Counted from the first letter of the stretch, positions 1-7,550 are shown. The stretch: DNA of 64,000 nt from Pseudomonas entomophila (GCF_023277925.1 NZ_CP063832.1:2017001-2081000), one strand, 5' to 3'. Program-made: numbers and translations. Notes: generated by a model not told the origin, from the letters alone.

Positions 1-139
1 ATTCTCGCAGCCACCTCCCTATCTGCTATCGCCCATGGCGGTCGTACCGACAAGCAAGGCTGCCATTACGACAAAAAGGCGGGTAGCCGGCACTGCCATT
101 GAGACCGACCTTGCCCGCCACCGACCTGTACCGATCTTG

Positions 140-277
140 ATGTCCCAGCCCTTAGCCGTCGAACTGATGCGGATTGCAGTACGCCTGAGCGAGGCCGGCA
201 ACGAAGCCAACGCCCAGGCCGTGACCAGGTTCTGCCAGGTGATGCAGGCTGGGGAGGATCTGTTGGAAGGGTATTGA
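140..277 (+). CDS. small hypothetical phage protein (uncertain)
   Basis: A 45-residue frame beginning MSQPLAVELMRIAVRL and ending GEDLLEGY. It is compact, helical-looking and charged, as small phage proteins often are. No convincing ribosome binding site precedes the ATG. The frame is open further upstream to an ATG at 35, but the extra residues look like low-quality translated DNA. I do not recognise a family. It may be a real early prophage gene or chance; nothing around it decides this. Confidence 0.3.
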   Translation: MSQPLAVELMRIAVRLSEAGNEANAQAVTRFCQVMQAGEDLLEGY

Positions 278-691
278 ATCGGAAATCCTGAGACTCCTAG
301 CGTGGAGCGCGCGTTTGTTGCAGCAGAGTCTCAGCGCCCGAAGGGGCGGACCACCAATAACAGGCCAGCAAGGATCGAATGCTTCACTCGTATCTTCGAC
401 GTCAAGCCAGGAAGCTCTGAGGTATATGACACGAAGCCCCAGGTTAACAATGAGCCTATAGAGCGCTACCAGAGGACGATTACGCATCTCGTATCAAGCC
501 TATGACGCGAAATAGCCCGCCTCGGCTGGCTTTTTCATGCCTTCACGCTTTTTTCACGTACTACCCTGCACAGTGAAGGCTCATCCGATCTCCCTACGTT
601 GGCCCGCATAGCAGTGCGGGCTTTTCTTTGGCTGCGTGATGGCTGGTGGCCATGATGGTAGGATGGCGACTCAATTCGCAGGGAGGTCGCC
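278..691. other. gene-poor stretch with terminator-like hairpins
   Basis: No convincing gene is seen here. Open frames on both strands lack ribosome binding sites and natural-looking protein sequence. The only clear signals are near the right side: a short GC hairpin followed by TTTTT around 511-535, and a strong hairpin at 602-621. Confidence 0.5.
602..629 (+). terminator. Rho-independent terminator
   Basis: A perfect 7-bp stem, GCCCGCA (602-608) with TGCGGGC (615-621) around a TAGCAG loop, is followed by CTTTTCTTT. It would end rightward transcription arriving from the left before the lipoprotein gene at 692. Confidence 0.7.
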
Positions 692-1000
692 ATGCTTCGC
701 CACATCCACCGATTCCTTCTAGCTGCTGTAGTCGCCGTCCTGGCTGGGTGCGCCGGCACCCCATTTACCTTCGGCCAGGCCAGCCAGGTAAAGGTCGGCA
801 TGACCGAGGATCAGCTCTACGAGATCATGGGCAACCCCTACATGGTCACATCTAGGGAAGATGGCCAGATGTGGGTCTACAGCCACGCGACGGCGTTCGG
901 CGGAGCGAAATCTGTGTCGTTCGAGACGAAGGACGGCAAGGTTACGAAGGTCCCGTACATTCCGAAGGATTTTATCGCCAAACCCAGCCCCGATGAATGA
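692..1000 (+). CDS. SmpA/BamE-like small lipoprotein
   Basis: This 102-residue protein has a type II signal peptide (MLRHIHRFLLAAVVAVLAGC) with a lipobox ending at Cys20, so it should be lipidated and exported to the envelope. The mature part contains VKVGMTEDQLYEIMGNPYMV, the pattern typical of SmpA/OmlA (BamE-like) domains: a short helix-turn with GMT...GxP followed by beta strands. The family's best known member belongs to the outer-membrane protein assembly machine, but this is a small phage-borne relative and its role is unknown. A good site, GGGAGG, precedes the ATG by 6 bases. It stands alone between terminators at 602 and 1019, so it is probably a single-gene unit, possibly a lysogenic conversion (moron) gene. 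Confidence 0.75.
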   Translation: MLRHIHRFLLAAVVAVLAGCAGTPFTFGQASQVKVGMTEDQLYEIMGNPYMVTSREDGQMWVYSHATAFGGAKSVSFETKDGKVTKVPYIPKDFIAKPSPDE

Positions 1001-1018
1001 TTTCCCCTGATCGATGAG

Positions 1019-1041
1019 GCCCGCCTAGCGCGGGCTTTTTT
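1019..1041 (+). terminator. Rho-independent terminator after the lipoprotein gene
   Basis: The stem GCCCGC (1019-1024) / GCGGGC (1030-1035) with a 5-base loop is followed by TTTTTTG. It lies 18 bp after the lipoprotein stop codon and just before the stop of the convergent gene at 1049-1354. Confidence 0.8.
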
Positions 1042-1048
1042 GTGGCTG

Positions 1049-1354
1049 TCAGAACGGTGGCTCCTCCTCGCCCAGCTCTCGTACCCGAGCCTGTTCGTCC
1101 TCCGGCTTCTCCCATTGCAGGATCACCGATCCGTCATCGCAGAAGGTCATGTCCAGTCCTTCTGTCTCGGCCAGCAGCTCCATGATCGCCTCCCAATCAT
1201 GATCGCTGTCCATGTCCAGGCGATGGATCAGCACCCTCCTCCCCAACTGCGCCAGCGGTGAGTTGATCATCGCCGATACCCGCAGACCCAGGCGCTCAAG
1301 GCCGGTTAGCTCGGGGCGCGCGGCCGTTGAGGTGTCTTCGAGTACTGCTGCCAT
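1049..1354 (-). CDS. SOS-box-controlled hypothetical phage protein
   Basis: A 101-residue acidic protein that I do not assign to a named family. The middle reads LGRRVLIHRLDMDSDHDWEA and the C-terminus is rich in Glu and Pro. The start is well supported: GGAGG lies 6-7 bases upstream of the ATG. Immediately upstream (1370-1385) is a sequence matching a LexA box, CTG-N10-CAG, with an AT-rich centre, and beyond that are three TAGC-N5-GCTA dyads. The position suggests the gene is repressed by LexA and perhaps also by a phage repressor. The short intercistronic gap to the convergent terminator at 1019-1041 marks it as a one-gene transcript. Its function is unknown; a DNA-damage-linked role is inferred from the promoter only. 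Confidence 0.7.
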   Translation of the reverse strand: MAAVLEDTSTAARPELTGLERLGLRVSAMINSPLAQLGRRVLIHRLDMDSDHDWEAIMELLAETEGLDMTFCDDGSVILQWEKPEDEQARVRELGEEEPPF

Positions 1355-1369
1355 TTCCTACCTCCATTA

Positions 1370-1385
1370 CTGTATATCCGTACAG
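1370..1385. promoter_or_regulatory. LexA-type SOS box
   Basis: The sequence CTGTATATCCGTACAG fits the gammaproteobacterial LexA consensus CTGT-N8-ACAG. It is centred 23 bp upstream of the minus-strand ATG at 1354, where repression of that gene's promoter would be expected. Confidence 0.7.
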
Positions 1386-1399
1386 CCACATCGGAATCA

Positions 1400-1520
1400 T
1401 AGCTCAGTGCTAAACGAAGCGTAAAGGCGAAGCCGCTGGCAAAACGGTTCAGCCGGCTGTTTGCCGCCCAGCGAAAATAATTTAGCTCAAAGCTATTGGC
1501 GATATTTTAGCTTGAGGCTA
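1400..1520. promoter_or_regulatory. three TAGC-N5-GCTA operator-like dyads
   Basis: Perfect dyads with a 5-base spacer occur at 1400-1412 (TAGCTCAGTGCTA), 1483-1495 (TAGCTCAAAGCTA) and 1508-1520. The last extends to TTTAGC...GCTAAA at 1506-1522. Repetition of one dyad three times in 120 bp of non-coding, AT-richer DNA is the usual look of a phage repressor operator. The cognate repressor is not recognised in this window. Confidence 0.6.
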
Positions 1521-1522
1521 AA

Positions 1523-1795
1523 TTTCACTTCGCCGAGGCGCTACACAGTCCCTCGCCAGGCCCTAACAGGCCGCCGCTCTTTAGCGACACACCTTGCCGG
1601 ATCGACACCGGCCCAGATTCAAAGGCAGCGATGGACAGGCCTCAACAGTCCAGAGGGGTGGCAACTGCCCCGGGCGTGCAGCGTAAAGCGCCGAGACCAG
1701 TTATCCAGCGGGAAGAAATGCCGAGAGGCCCGCGGCTGGAGGAACAACGAGAACAACGGCCGAGCCGACGCCAGCAGCGGGCGCGGCCGATGAGG
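1523..1795. other. non-coding stretch, nothing recognised
   Basis: This completes the roughly 400-bp non-coding interval that starts with the LexA box and operator dyads. Open frames on the plus strand lack ribosome binding sites and have shadow-like composition. No RNA gene was recognised. Confidence 0.4.
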
Positions 1796-2059
1796 TCACT
1801 TGCGTCGTCCGCTTCCTGGTGAGCCGCCGCGAAAGACCTGAGTTTCAAGATAGAGAGTGTCGCCTTCTCCCGGCTTGTACGGGGTCTTCCGCTCAATACG
1901 GCAGCCCTTGCACATGATTGGAACCGGCTTCCAGCTGTGGTGATACCGGAAGTGCGATTTGCAGAACCTGCATGTCGTTTCCGGCCACTCTCGATCCCTG
2001 CGCTCCTGAGTAAGCGAACTCTTCAGTTGCCGCAGTAGTTCAAGGCTCTTTGCATCCAT
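1796..2059 (-). CDS. putative zinc-binding phage protein
   Basis: An 87-residue protein beginning MDAKSLELLRQLKSSL. It contains two Cys pairs, CRFC (about residues 30-33) and CKGC (about 50-53), separated by an aromatic/basic stretch with two His. This arrangement suggests one structural zinc site, as in small phage zinc-ribbon proteins. The ATG at 2059 is preferred over a TTG at 2065 because AAGGAG lies 7 bases upstream of it. It is transcribed leftward toward the operator region. I do not recognise the family. Nucleic-acid binding is a reasonable guess from Cys pairs plus basic residues, no more. Confidence 0.65.
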   Translation of the reverse strand: MDAKSLELLRQLKSSLTQERRDREWPETTCRFCKSHFRYHHSWKPVPIMCKGCRIERKTPYKPGEGDTLYLETQVFRGGSPGSGRRK

Positions 2060-2260
2060 GGCCAAACTCCTTGGTTTTTACCGATCGTAGCAGTCCGCCA
2101 CCAGCAGGGAGAACCCTGTACGGCTGACGAAGGCGAAAGGCCTGAACCGAGCGAATGACCTGGCATGCAATGCGCCCCGCCACCCCGGCGGTAATGGGGC
2201 AGAACGATTCACTGATGCCGCTTCGATGAGGCGGCATTGGGAATCCACTGGAGGTGAATC

Positions 2261-2419
2261 ATGACAATCGAGCAAATCATCAAAAAGCTCCAAGAGAACG
2301 AGATGTACCTCGAGATGTTCGCGGACGAGGAAAAATACGCGGCGCTGCGTCAAGCATTCCACGATGACAGTGCAAAGCTCCGCGGCATGGCCAGCCAGAT
2401 GGGCCACTTCATCATCTGA
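2261..2419 (+). CDS. small hypothetical phage protein
   Basis: A 52-residue frame beginning MTIEQIIKKLQENEMYLEMF and ending MASQMGHFII. It is amphipathic and mostly helical. The start is strong: TGGAGGTGA lies 6-7 bases before the ATG. A 7-bp hairpin (ATGCCGC/GCGGCAT, 2215-2237) sits just upstream and could be a terminator remnant or a leader structure. The function is not recognised. It is the first of two short plus-strand genes with good ribosome binding sites in this interval. Confidence 0.6.
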   Translation: MTIEQIIKKLQENEMYLEMFADEEKYAALRQAFHDDSAKLRGMASQMGHFII

Positions 2420-2509
2420 ACCATTCGGAGTTACCGAATAGTTCGATTTCACTGGCTGGCCTTGGCGACAGGGCCAGACGGGAAATCAACCGCCCTGGAG
2501 GGCAAGACG

Positions 2510-2716
2510 ATGGCGAAGCGGCCAACCAACCGCATCAAGTACAAGCTCTGGGATCCGAACTCCACCATGGAGTACGACGGCACTATCGACGAAGGGATCT
2601 ACTACGCAGCCTGGAGCCTTTCGCTTGAAGACCGGAAAGTGCTCATCGGCAAGCTGGTAGAGCAGCAAGCAAGCGCCACGGCCAAGGCTGAAAGCGCCAC
2701 GTCAGCCGGACGTTAA
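2510..2716 (+). CDS. small hypothetical phage protein
   Basis: A 68-residue protein beginning MAKRPTNRIKYKLWDPN. The ATG at 2510 is chosen over an upstream in-frame ATG at 2462 because GGAGGG lies 7-8 bases before it and the extra residues look non-coding. The N-terminus is basic, the middle aromatic (DEGIYYAAWSLSLEDR), and the tail Ala/Ser-rich. No family is recognised. Its stop codon lies inside the left arm of an inverted repeat (2711-2757) shared with the convergent gene at 2765. Confidence 0.6.
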   Translation: MAKRPTNRIKYKLWDPNSTMEYDGTIDEGIYYAAWSLSLEDRKVLIGKLVEQQASATAKAESATSAGR

Positions 2717-2757
2717 CTGCCCGATCCTCGCTAAGAGAGTGCACTGAGCAGTTAACG
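2711..2757. repeat. 10-bp perfect inverted repeat between convergent genes
   Basis: CGTTAACTGC (2711-2720) and GCAGTTAACG (2748-2757) can pair across a 27-base loop. The left arm includes the stop codon of the gene ending at 2716; the right arm is 8 bp from the stop of the convergent gene. It may act as a bidirectional terminator, although no T-run follows. Confidence 0.5.
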
Positions 2758-2764
2758 AGCGAGA

Positions 2765-3280
2765 TCAGACCGTAGGTTTACTGTCAGGGCGATCTCGAAG
2801 TCCAACCCATGTCAGGTAGAAGACACCGGTGCGACCGCAGAACAAGCCCACTGTAAATCCTGACGCGGTGCCAGCAAGGCTGAGCATCTCCACAGTCGCC
2901 GATAGTTCTGGATGTACGGCTGCTTGATAACCGATGAAGTATTTCACGGCAAAAAAGAGAAGTGAGATTCCAAGGACTTTCCATGTCCCGGGCACGATTA
3001 GATGCTTGCCCTCCTGGTCCAAGGTAAGTCCGCGTCGAGGAAACAGCGCAATTGCGGCCAAGCCACCTAAAACCATTCCCACCAACCAGCAGCCCACTGT
3101 CAGCTCAACACGATCCTCGTAGTTGAGAGAAAAGAGTGACCAGATCACCAGAATCACCGGTGTGATGATTAGGGATCGTTGGCTTTCTCGACTGGTTTTG
3201 CATGCACTAATTCCGTAGTAGCAGACCAGGATAAATGCGCCGTAAACCCAGAGTGGCGTGCCTTCCAGAGCATCGAGCAT
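2765..3280 (-). CDS. inner membrane protein (DUF6622-like)
   Basis: A 171-residue, strongly hydrophobic protein with about five membrane segments (near residues 10-25, 38-50, 58-80, 102-120 and 128-155). The N-terminus, LEGTPLWVYGAFILVCYYG, followed by a short basic loop and a second helix, resembles the small DUF6622 membrane family often encoded beside prophage or plasmid genes. That assignment is by eye. It is monocistronic and convergent to the small plus-strand genes. Its function is unknown; it is likely an accessory (moron-type) gene rather than part of the lytic programme. Confidence 0.65.
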   Translation of the reverse strand: MLDALEGTPLWVYGAFILVCYYGISACKTSRESQRSLIITPVILVIWSLFSLNYEDRVELTVGCWLVGMVLGGLAAIALFPRRGLTLDQEGKHLIVPGTWKVLGISLLFFAVKYFIGYQAAVHPELSATVEMLSLAGTASGFTVGLFCGRTGVFYLTWVGLRDRPDSKPTV

Positions 3281-3531
3281 TGCTCAGCGTCCTTGCCATA
3301 AGTTCGAGATTGGATGCTGTCACAGCCTAGGGTGTGTTGCCAATTTTTTCCGGCAAGGCGAGCGCCCAGCGACGGTCGATGGCAACGACGCCGGACACGT
3401 AACCGGCCCGATACTTGGTAATCCCCATCACCAGGCTGCATCGGAGAGTCTTCCCGACCCTACATCAAGCGTGTTTAGGGGGACAGGCGGGATCGGCTCT
3501 CCAATGCAGCCCCTCAACGGAAGTTAATTGC

Positions 3532-4380
3532 ATGACCAGATCTATCAGGCAAATGATCAAGGACGGTGAAGTGCGCCGGGCCGACGCAATCAAGGTGCGG
3601 CTCGAAGACCTGCATGAAGAACCAGGCTTCAACCTTCGTACCGAAGGCGATGCCCTTGAGGCCAGTATTGACGCCTTGGCTGAGTTCATTGCGGACGGCG
3701 GGGTCATCCCAGCGCTGGAGATCCGTCCACGAGACGCCGGTGGCGTCTGGGTAGTTGATGGTCACCGCCGGCGCCGCGCCTTGATCAAACTCGACCAAGC
3801 TGGTCGACTGCCTCGCTTGCCCAGCAAGGAAGACTCGGCGGTTCTGGAGTTCTGGGTTGATGTCCGCATGTTCGAAGGCAGCGATGCCGATCGCGTAGCG
3901 CGGATCATCTCAAGCCAGGAAAACGAGAAACTCACACCGCTCGAGCTCGCCGAAGGCTATAAGCGCCTCAAATCGTTCGGCTGGACCGTGGACCAGATTG
4001 CAAAAAAGGTTGGTAGAACCCGGCAGCACGTCGAGCAAGTCGTCACGGTCGGCAATGCAAATACGGACGTACAGAACCTGGTCGCCGCCGGACAAGTATC
4101 CGCTACCACGGCGGCTCAAATTGTGCGCGCTCACGGCGATGGCGCCGGAAAGGTGCTCGATGCTGAATTGCAGAAGGCCCAAGCCAAGGGCAAAACGAAA
4201 ATCACCGCCGGCACCATACGCGGCCCCAGCGTGCCGCGGCCAAAGCTGGAAGCGATCCACATCGCTGCATCTGCCCTTCTCAACGAACTGGCAGATGGAT
4301 CTCTGGCAGGCACCCCTGCGGCTTTGCTCAGCACTCTCCGCCAAGCGGTCCAGGCCGCCGAGCCGAAACCACGCAATTAG
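3532..4380 (+). CDS. ParB/Spo0J-family DNA-binding protein
   Basis: A 282-residue protein with the ParB N-terminal nuclease-like fold. VWVVDGHRRRRALI (around residue 71) corresponds to the conserved G-H-R-R nucleotide-binding loop. ENEKLTPLELAEGYKRL and WTVDQIAKKVGRTRQHVEQV (residues about 128-170) form the helix-turn-helix region. The C-terminus lacks an obvious dimerisation leucine zipper. No parA lies beside it, so plasmid-type partitioning is unlikely to be complete; solitary ParB-like proteins are common in phages. The ATG at 3532 follows a weak GGAAG. An in-frame ATG at 3415 is rejected because the extra residues are not protein-like. It opens the long rightward early operon. Confidence 0.85.
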   Translation: MTRSIRQMIKDGEVRRADAIKVRLEDLHEEPGFNLRTEGDALEASIDALAEFIADGGVIPALEIRPRDAGGVWVVDGHRRRRALIKLDQAGRLPRLPSKEDSAVLEFWVDVRMFEGSDADRVARIISSQENEKLTPLELAEGYKRLKSFGWTVDQIAKKVGRTRQHVEQVVTVGNANTDVQNLVAAGQVSATTAAQIVRAHGDGAGKVLDAELQKAQAKGKTKITAGTIRGPSVPRPKLEAIHIAASALLNELADGSLAGTPAALLSTLRQAVQAAEPKPRN

Positions 4381-4481
4381 ATTGCAACTCCGCTTTTTGC
4401 AGGCGAGTCCGGAGCCCGGAACGGGCTAGACCAGACGCATCCCGGGTAGCGCCGGGCGCCTGCTCTACCTCACTTCACTTC

Positions 4482-4559
4482 GACCGCATTGGACAGGTGC
4501 CAGGGAGCTTCACGGCTCGGGTTTGGTCACCTGCGCTGGCATCTGCCTAATGCGGTCCA
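4482..4559. repeat. long imperfect hairpin (22-bp arms)
   Basis: The arm at 4482-4503 pairs with the arm at 4537-4558: 19 of 22 positions are Watson-Crick, two more would be G-U in RNA, and one is mismatched. The arms begin GACCGCATT and end AATGCGGTC. A smaller hairpin (GAGC/GCTC) lies in the loop. It fills much of the 190-bp gap between the ParB-like gene and the next gene. Confidence 0.6.
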
Positions 4560-4571
4560 GAGGATCAACAC

Positions 4572-4850
4572 ATGCATGAATGTACTGATACCCAGGCCGT
4601 GTGCCGGGGCTGCGGTCTCAAACTGCGCGGCTTGCCTTCTTGGAAGGGCGGGCTGGCCTATCACCCCGACCCGAAAGGCGAAGTACACCGCTGCCATTAC
4701 GGCGGCTGGGTCTGCTCGCGGCGCTGCGAAGTCAAGGCCTGTGTTGAGCTGGAAGGAACCATGCCCGGATGCGGAGGGGTGAACAGCTTCGAACGGCTTT
4801 CACCATTCGCTAAAGAGAGCATCAATCACCACTGGCCGGAGGCAGCATGA
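4572..4850 (+). CDS. Cys-rich hypothetical phage protein
   Basis: A 92-residue protein with Cys at residues 4, 11, 14 and several more later (CRGCGLKLRG, HRCHYGGWVCSRRCEVKAC, MPGCGG). The CxxC plus HxCH and CxxxC patterns point to one or two structural zinc sites. The stop overlaps the next start (ATGA at 4847-4850), so the two are translationally coupled. The family is not recognised; small zinc proteins are common in phage early operons. Confidence 0.7.
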   Translation: MHECTDTQAVCRGCGLKLRGLPSWKGGLAYHPDPKGEVHRCHYGGWVCSRRCEVKACVELEGTMPGCGGVNSFERLSPFAKESINHHWPEAA

Positions 4851-5068
4851 GCGGCTGGATCAAGTGCAGCGACAAGCTCCCCGAGCTACCCAAGGGTGGC
4901 GGCAAGGCCTGGGTCATCGCCTACACCCCGGCTCGGAAAGCGCAAAGCAACGCCAATGGCGCCCGCTTCCTTTACTGGAACGGCAGTGACTGGCGCTACG
5001 GGGATGGCTCGCGCTTCGAGCATCGCGTGACGCACTGGCAGCCACACCTCACCCCACCCACCGAGTAA
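4847..5068 (+). CDS. DUF551-like phage protein
   Basis: A 73-residue protein starting MSGWIKCSDKLPELP and ending with VTHWQPHLTPPTE. The opening W-I-x-C-x-(D/E)-x-L-P and the closing HW-x-P pattern match the small phage DUF551 family, whose function is unknown. It begins with an ATGA overlap with the gene before it and is followed by a good GGAGG site for the next gene. It is part of the rightward early operon. Confidence 0.75.
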   Translation: MSGWIKCSDKLPELPKGGGKAWVIAYTPARKAQSNANGARFLYWNGSDWRYGDGSRFEHRVTHWQPHLTPPTE

Positions 5069-5088
5069 GCCACCACCTGGAGGCGACC

Positions 5089-5517
5089 ATGGGCGCACTT
5101 CGAGCAGCACAGTTTGAGTACGACAACCGGATGCCGCCGGCGGTGATCGACGATGACGCCGACCAGGTGGAGTGGATTGAGAAGCACGCGGCTCATCTGG
5201 TCCTGGGCTATCGGGTCAGCTGGGGCTACCGCGGCGAACGCGGGGAGATCACCCAGGCCGACCTGGCCCGGGCGGTCCAGGATCATGCGAACCAGCGCCA
5301 GATCGATGGCCTGGACAAGCAGGACGCCTTCGGCAAGTTGGTAATGGCCGGCCTTGGCACAGGTAGCGCGGGCTTCATAAAAGAGCTTTCAACCTACCTC
5401 TTGGGCGGCCCTGGCGCGCTCAAGGAAATCGCCGCCGACCTGCTGCGTCCGGTTGCGGCAAAGGCCGTTGCTGCTGAACGCGACAAGGAGCGAGACATCC
5501 AGGAGTGCGGATTTTGA
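5089..5517 (+). CDS. hypothetical phage protein
   Basis: A 142-residue protein, acidic at the N-terminus and Ala-rich and helical at the C-terminus (residues about 95-135). TGGAGG precedes the ATG by 6 bases. No signal peptide or membrane helix is seen; a glycine-rich turn, GLGTGSAG, sits near residue 90. The family is not recognised. The next gene overlaps its stop codon. Confidence 0.65.
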   Translation: MGALRAAQFEYDNRMPPAVIDDDADQVEWIEKHAAHLVLGYRVSWGYRGERGEITQADLARAVQDHANQRQIDGLDKQDAFGKLVMAGLGTGSAGFIKELSTYLLGGPGALKEIAADLLRPVAAKAVAAERDKERDIQECGF

Positions 5518-5741
5518 GAACTGCAGAGCAGATGCATGCCCTGGCGATCGGCGAGGTCATGTCTCAGCTGGACCAGCTCGCCAAGTCCCCCACCCCGGTA
5601 CCGGACCAAACCTTCGTGTTCGGGATGCTCGAGGGCTTCGAGAAGATCGGCCTGTTCGACCTGCCGACGCTCAATCGCATACGCGAGAAGGTCGTCGTCA
5701 ACACCACTCAGCGAGTTGAGCAACTGAGGGAATCAGCATGA
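5514..5741 (+). CDS. hypothetical phage protein (likely TTG start)
   Basis: A 75-residue helical protein (LRTAEQMHALAIGEVMSQL...) overlapping the preceding stop. A GTG at 5505 is in frame but lies inside the only Shine-Dalgarno sequence (AGGAG, 5501-5505). The TTG at 5514 is correctly spaced 8 bases from that site, so I favour it. The end overlaps the next ATG (ATGA). Function unknown. Confidence 0.6.
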   Translation: MRTAEQMHALAIGEVMSQLDQLAKSPTPVPDQTFVFGMLEGFEKIGLFDLPTLNRIREKVVVNTTQRVEQLRESA

Positions 5742-5959
5742 CCACGCCAATCGTTCAAACGCTCATCGACGAGCAGGTTGCTGAACTGCAAGAGGCCCAG
5801 GCCATGCCGGCCGATCGCGTCCTGATGCTTTTCAAGGGGCCGACGTTCGCCGCCGCGGTGCACGAGGCCGCCCTTGCCAGTATCGAGAACCCGCAGGCTT
5901 GGAAGTGCCGGGCCTGTATCTGCGGAGAATGGACGGTCGGCTACGAGGTTCGGGCGTGA
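5738..5959 (+). CDS. small hypothetical phage protein
   Basis: A 73-residue protein beginning MTTPIVQTLIDEQVAELQEA and ending KCRACICGEWTVGYEVRA. The C-terminal CRACIC motif may bind metal. It overlaps the previous gene by ATGA and the next by GTGA, so it is part of a tightly coupled string. The family is not recognised. Confidence 0.6.
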   Translation: MTTPIVQTLIDEQVAELQEAQAMPADRVLMLFKGPTFAAAVHEAALASIENPQAWKCRACICGEWTVGYEVRA

Positions 5960-6120
5960 CCTCCTACCAGCGGGCCCGCCGTATCGCAGCTTGGCGCGGC
6001 TCCTTCTCCATGCTCTTCGCCTGCACCTTCTTCATGCTCGCCAGCGCACTGGCCGGCAGCATCACTTCCCGAATACACACCCGAGCACGGCGGGCCGCCT
6101 CGCGGATAGCCGTACCCTGA
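5956..6120 (+). CDS. small single-span membrane protein
   Basis: A 54-residue frame starting at a GTG that overlaps the previous stop (GTGA). It has a basic N-terminus (SYQRARRIAAWRG), one hydrophobic helix (FSMLFACTFFMLASALAG) and an Arg-rich tail. The charge pattern suggests an inner-membrane insertion. Small phage membrane proteins of this form can be holin- or exclusion-like, but there is no direct evidence here. Confidence 0.45.
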   Translation: MTSYQRARRIAAWRGSFSMLFACTFFMLASALAGSITSRIHTRARRAASRIAVP

Positions 6121-6249
6121 GTGGAGCGTAAGCCGGCAAGAGCGCGCAACCATCACCGGCAGCCAGGGCGTCCAGTAGACACCCACGGGCGTGACCTGGC
6201 ATTTCCCTTTTTCAACTGACGGCGCCGGCCTGGCGCAAGGTGTTCACCA

Positions 6250-6981
6250 ATGTCCACTACCAACATGCGCATCTGGGAGCAGGTGCAGACGACCGATACC
6301 CGCTTCACCAAGAACGCCGAGGTCGGCGGTCAAAAGATCACCAGCTTGAACGGCACCGCCATGGTCATGAAGGCGACCGAAATGTTCGGCCCGGTTGGCA
6401 TTGGCTGGGGCTGGAAAGTGCTAGAGGAACGCTTCGACGACGGCCATGAGGTGTTCGCCGGTGAAGGTGACAAGCGCATCTGCTTGGGCCGCGAGATCGG
6501 CCACACCGTGAAGATCCAGCTGTGGTTCATGCAGGACGACCGGCGCGGCGAGGTCGAGCAGTACGGATGCACCCGGTACCAGTACAAGACCAAGTACGGC
6601 ATGACTACCGATGGCGAAGCGCCGAAGAAGTCCCTGACCGACGCCATCAAGAAGGCCCTCTCCATGCTTGGCTTCAGCGCCGACGTGTTCCTGGGCATGT
6701 TCGATGACGTGAATTACGTCCAACAGCTCCAGGCCGAGCAGGCGATCGAGCAGGCCGAAGACCGGGAGGCGGAGATCGAGAAGCAGAAGCAGGAGCGTCT
6801 GGATTTCCTCAAGAACACGATCGACACCATGCAGGGCGCGCAGAGCCTGCAGGAGCTCAAGAAGATCCACGATCACGCCGTTCGCCGCCTCACGGCGCGT
6901 CGGGACGACCCAGGCATAAAGCGGATCGCCAAGGAGCTGGCCGCCCTTTCCCCTAACTTCACCCAGGGAGATGCAGCATGA
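6250..6981 (+). CDS. putative single-strand annealing recombinase (Rad52/Sak-like)
   Basis: A 243-residue protein. The first 150 residues look like a compact alpha/beta domain with KITSLNGTAMVMKATEMFGP followed by GIGWGWKV. A helix, KKSLTDAIKKALSMLGFSAD (about residues 126-145), resembles the T-D-A-(I/L)-K-(K/R)-A-L...(L/F)G signature of Rad52-type annealing proteins. The C-terminal third is a charged coiled coil. The neighbours, a Gp157-family protein and an SSB, form the usual phage recombination module. The gene overlaps the next by ATGA. The family call is by motif and context and is the least certain part of the module. Confidence 0.6.
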   Translation: MSTTNMRIWEQVQTTDTRFTKNAEVGGQKITSLNGTAMVMKATEMFGPVGIGWGWKVLEERFDDGHEVFAGEGDKRICLGREIGHTVKIQLWFMQDDRRGEVEQYGCTRYQYKTKYGMTTDGEAPKKSLTDAIKKALSMLGFSADVFLGMFDDVNYVQQLQAEQAIEQAEDREAEIEKQKQERLDFLKNTIDTMQGAQSLQELKKIHDHAVRRLTARRDDPGIKRIAKELAALSPNFTQGDAA

Positions 6982-7541
6982 CCCAGCTCTATGCACTCAC
7001 CGGCCAGATGGCCGAACTGGCCGCCATGTGCGACACCGACGACGAAGGCCTCAAGCAGGCTATTCAGGACACCATGGCTGGCATCCAAGGCGAGTTCGAG
7101 GTGAAGGCCGAAAACATCGTGATGCTGCGCCGTAACATCGAGGGCGATATCGTGGCCATCGATGCCGAAATCGACCGTCTGAGCGAACTCAAGCGCATCA
7201 AGGCCAACAGCGTGACAGCAATCACCGAATACCTTCGCAAGAACATGGACGCGGCCAACATCAAGTCGATCAAGCGCCCGCTGTTCACCATCAGCCTGGT
7301 GATCGGCAAGGAAAAGGTGATCGTCGACAACGAGCAGGCACTGCCGGACGAGCTCACCACAGTTGTGGCCAAGGTTACGCCAGACAAGAACGCCATCGCC
7401 GTGAAACTCAAGGCCGATCGCGAGCACAACGAGGCTGTACGCAAGCGCATGGCGGCCGGCGAAGACTGCGAACACGAACTCATCCCTGAGCCTGGCTGGG
7501 CGCACCTCGAGCGCGGTGAAAGCTCTATCCGAATCAAGTAA
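6978..7541 (+). CDS. siphovirus Gp157-family protein
   Basis: A 187-residue protein matching the Sipho_Gp157 pattern: an N-terminal helical domain (LYALTGQMAELAAMCDTDDE...) followed by a long coiled coil (about residues 35-85). The C-terminal half contains SIKRPLFTISLVIGKEKVIV and DELTTVVAKVTPDKNAI, typical of the family. Such proteins are linked to phage recombination and replication modules and were first noted for phage-resistance effects; their biochemical role is not settled. It lies between the putative annealing protein and ssb, starting with an ATGA overlap, which supports a joint role. Confidence 0.85.
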   Translation: MTQLYALTGQMAELAAMCDTDDEGLKQAIQDTMAGIQGEFEVKAENIVMLRRNIEGDIVAIDAEIDRLSELKRIKANSVTAITEYLRKNMDAANIKSIKRPLFTISLVIGKEKVIVDNEQALPDELTTVVAKVTPDKNAIAVKLKADREHNEAVRKRMAAGEDCEHELIPEPGWAHLERGESSIRIK

Positions 7542-7550
7542 GGAGGCCTC

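Noticed and set aside
302..505. A 67-residue plus-strand frame with a GTG start
   Set aside because: No ribosome binding site and no natural-looking protein sequence; left as non-coding.
1461..1822. Overlapping plus-strand frames between the operator dyads and the gene at 1796-2059
   Set aside because: Low-complexity Arg/Gln/Ser composition and no start signals; probably non-coding.
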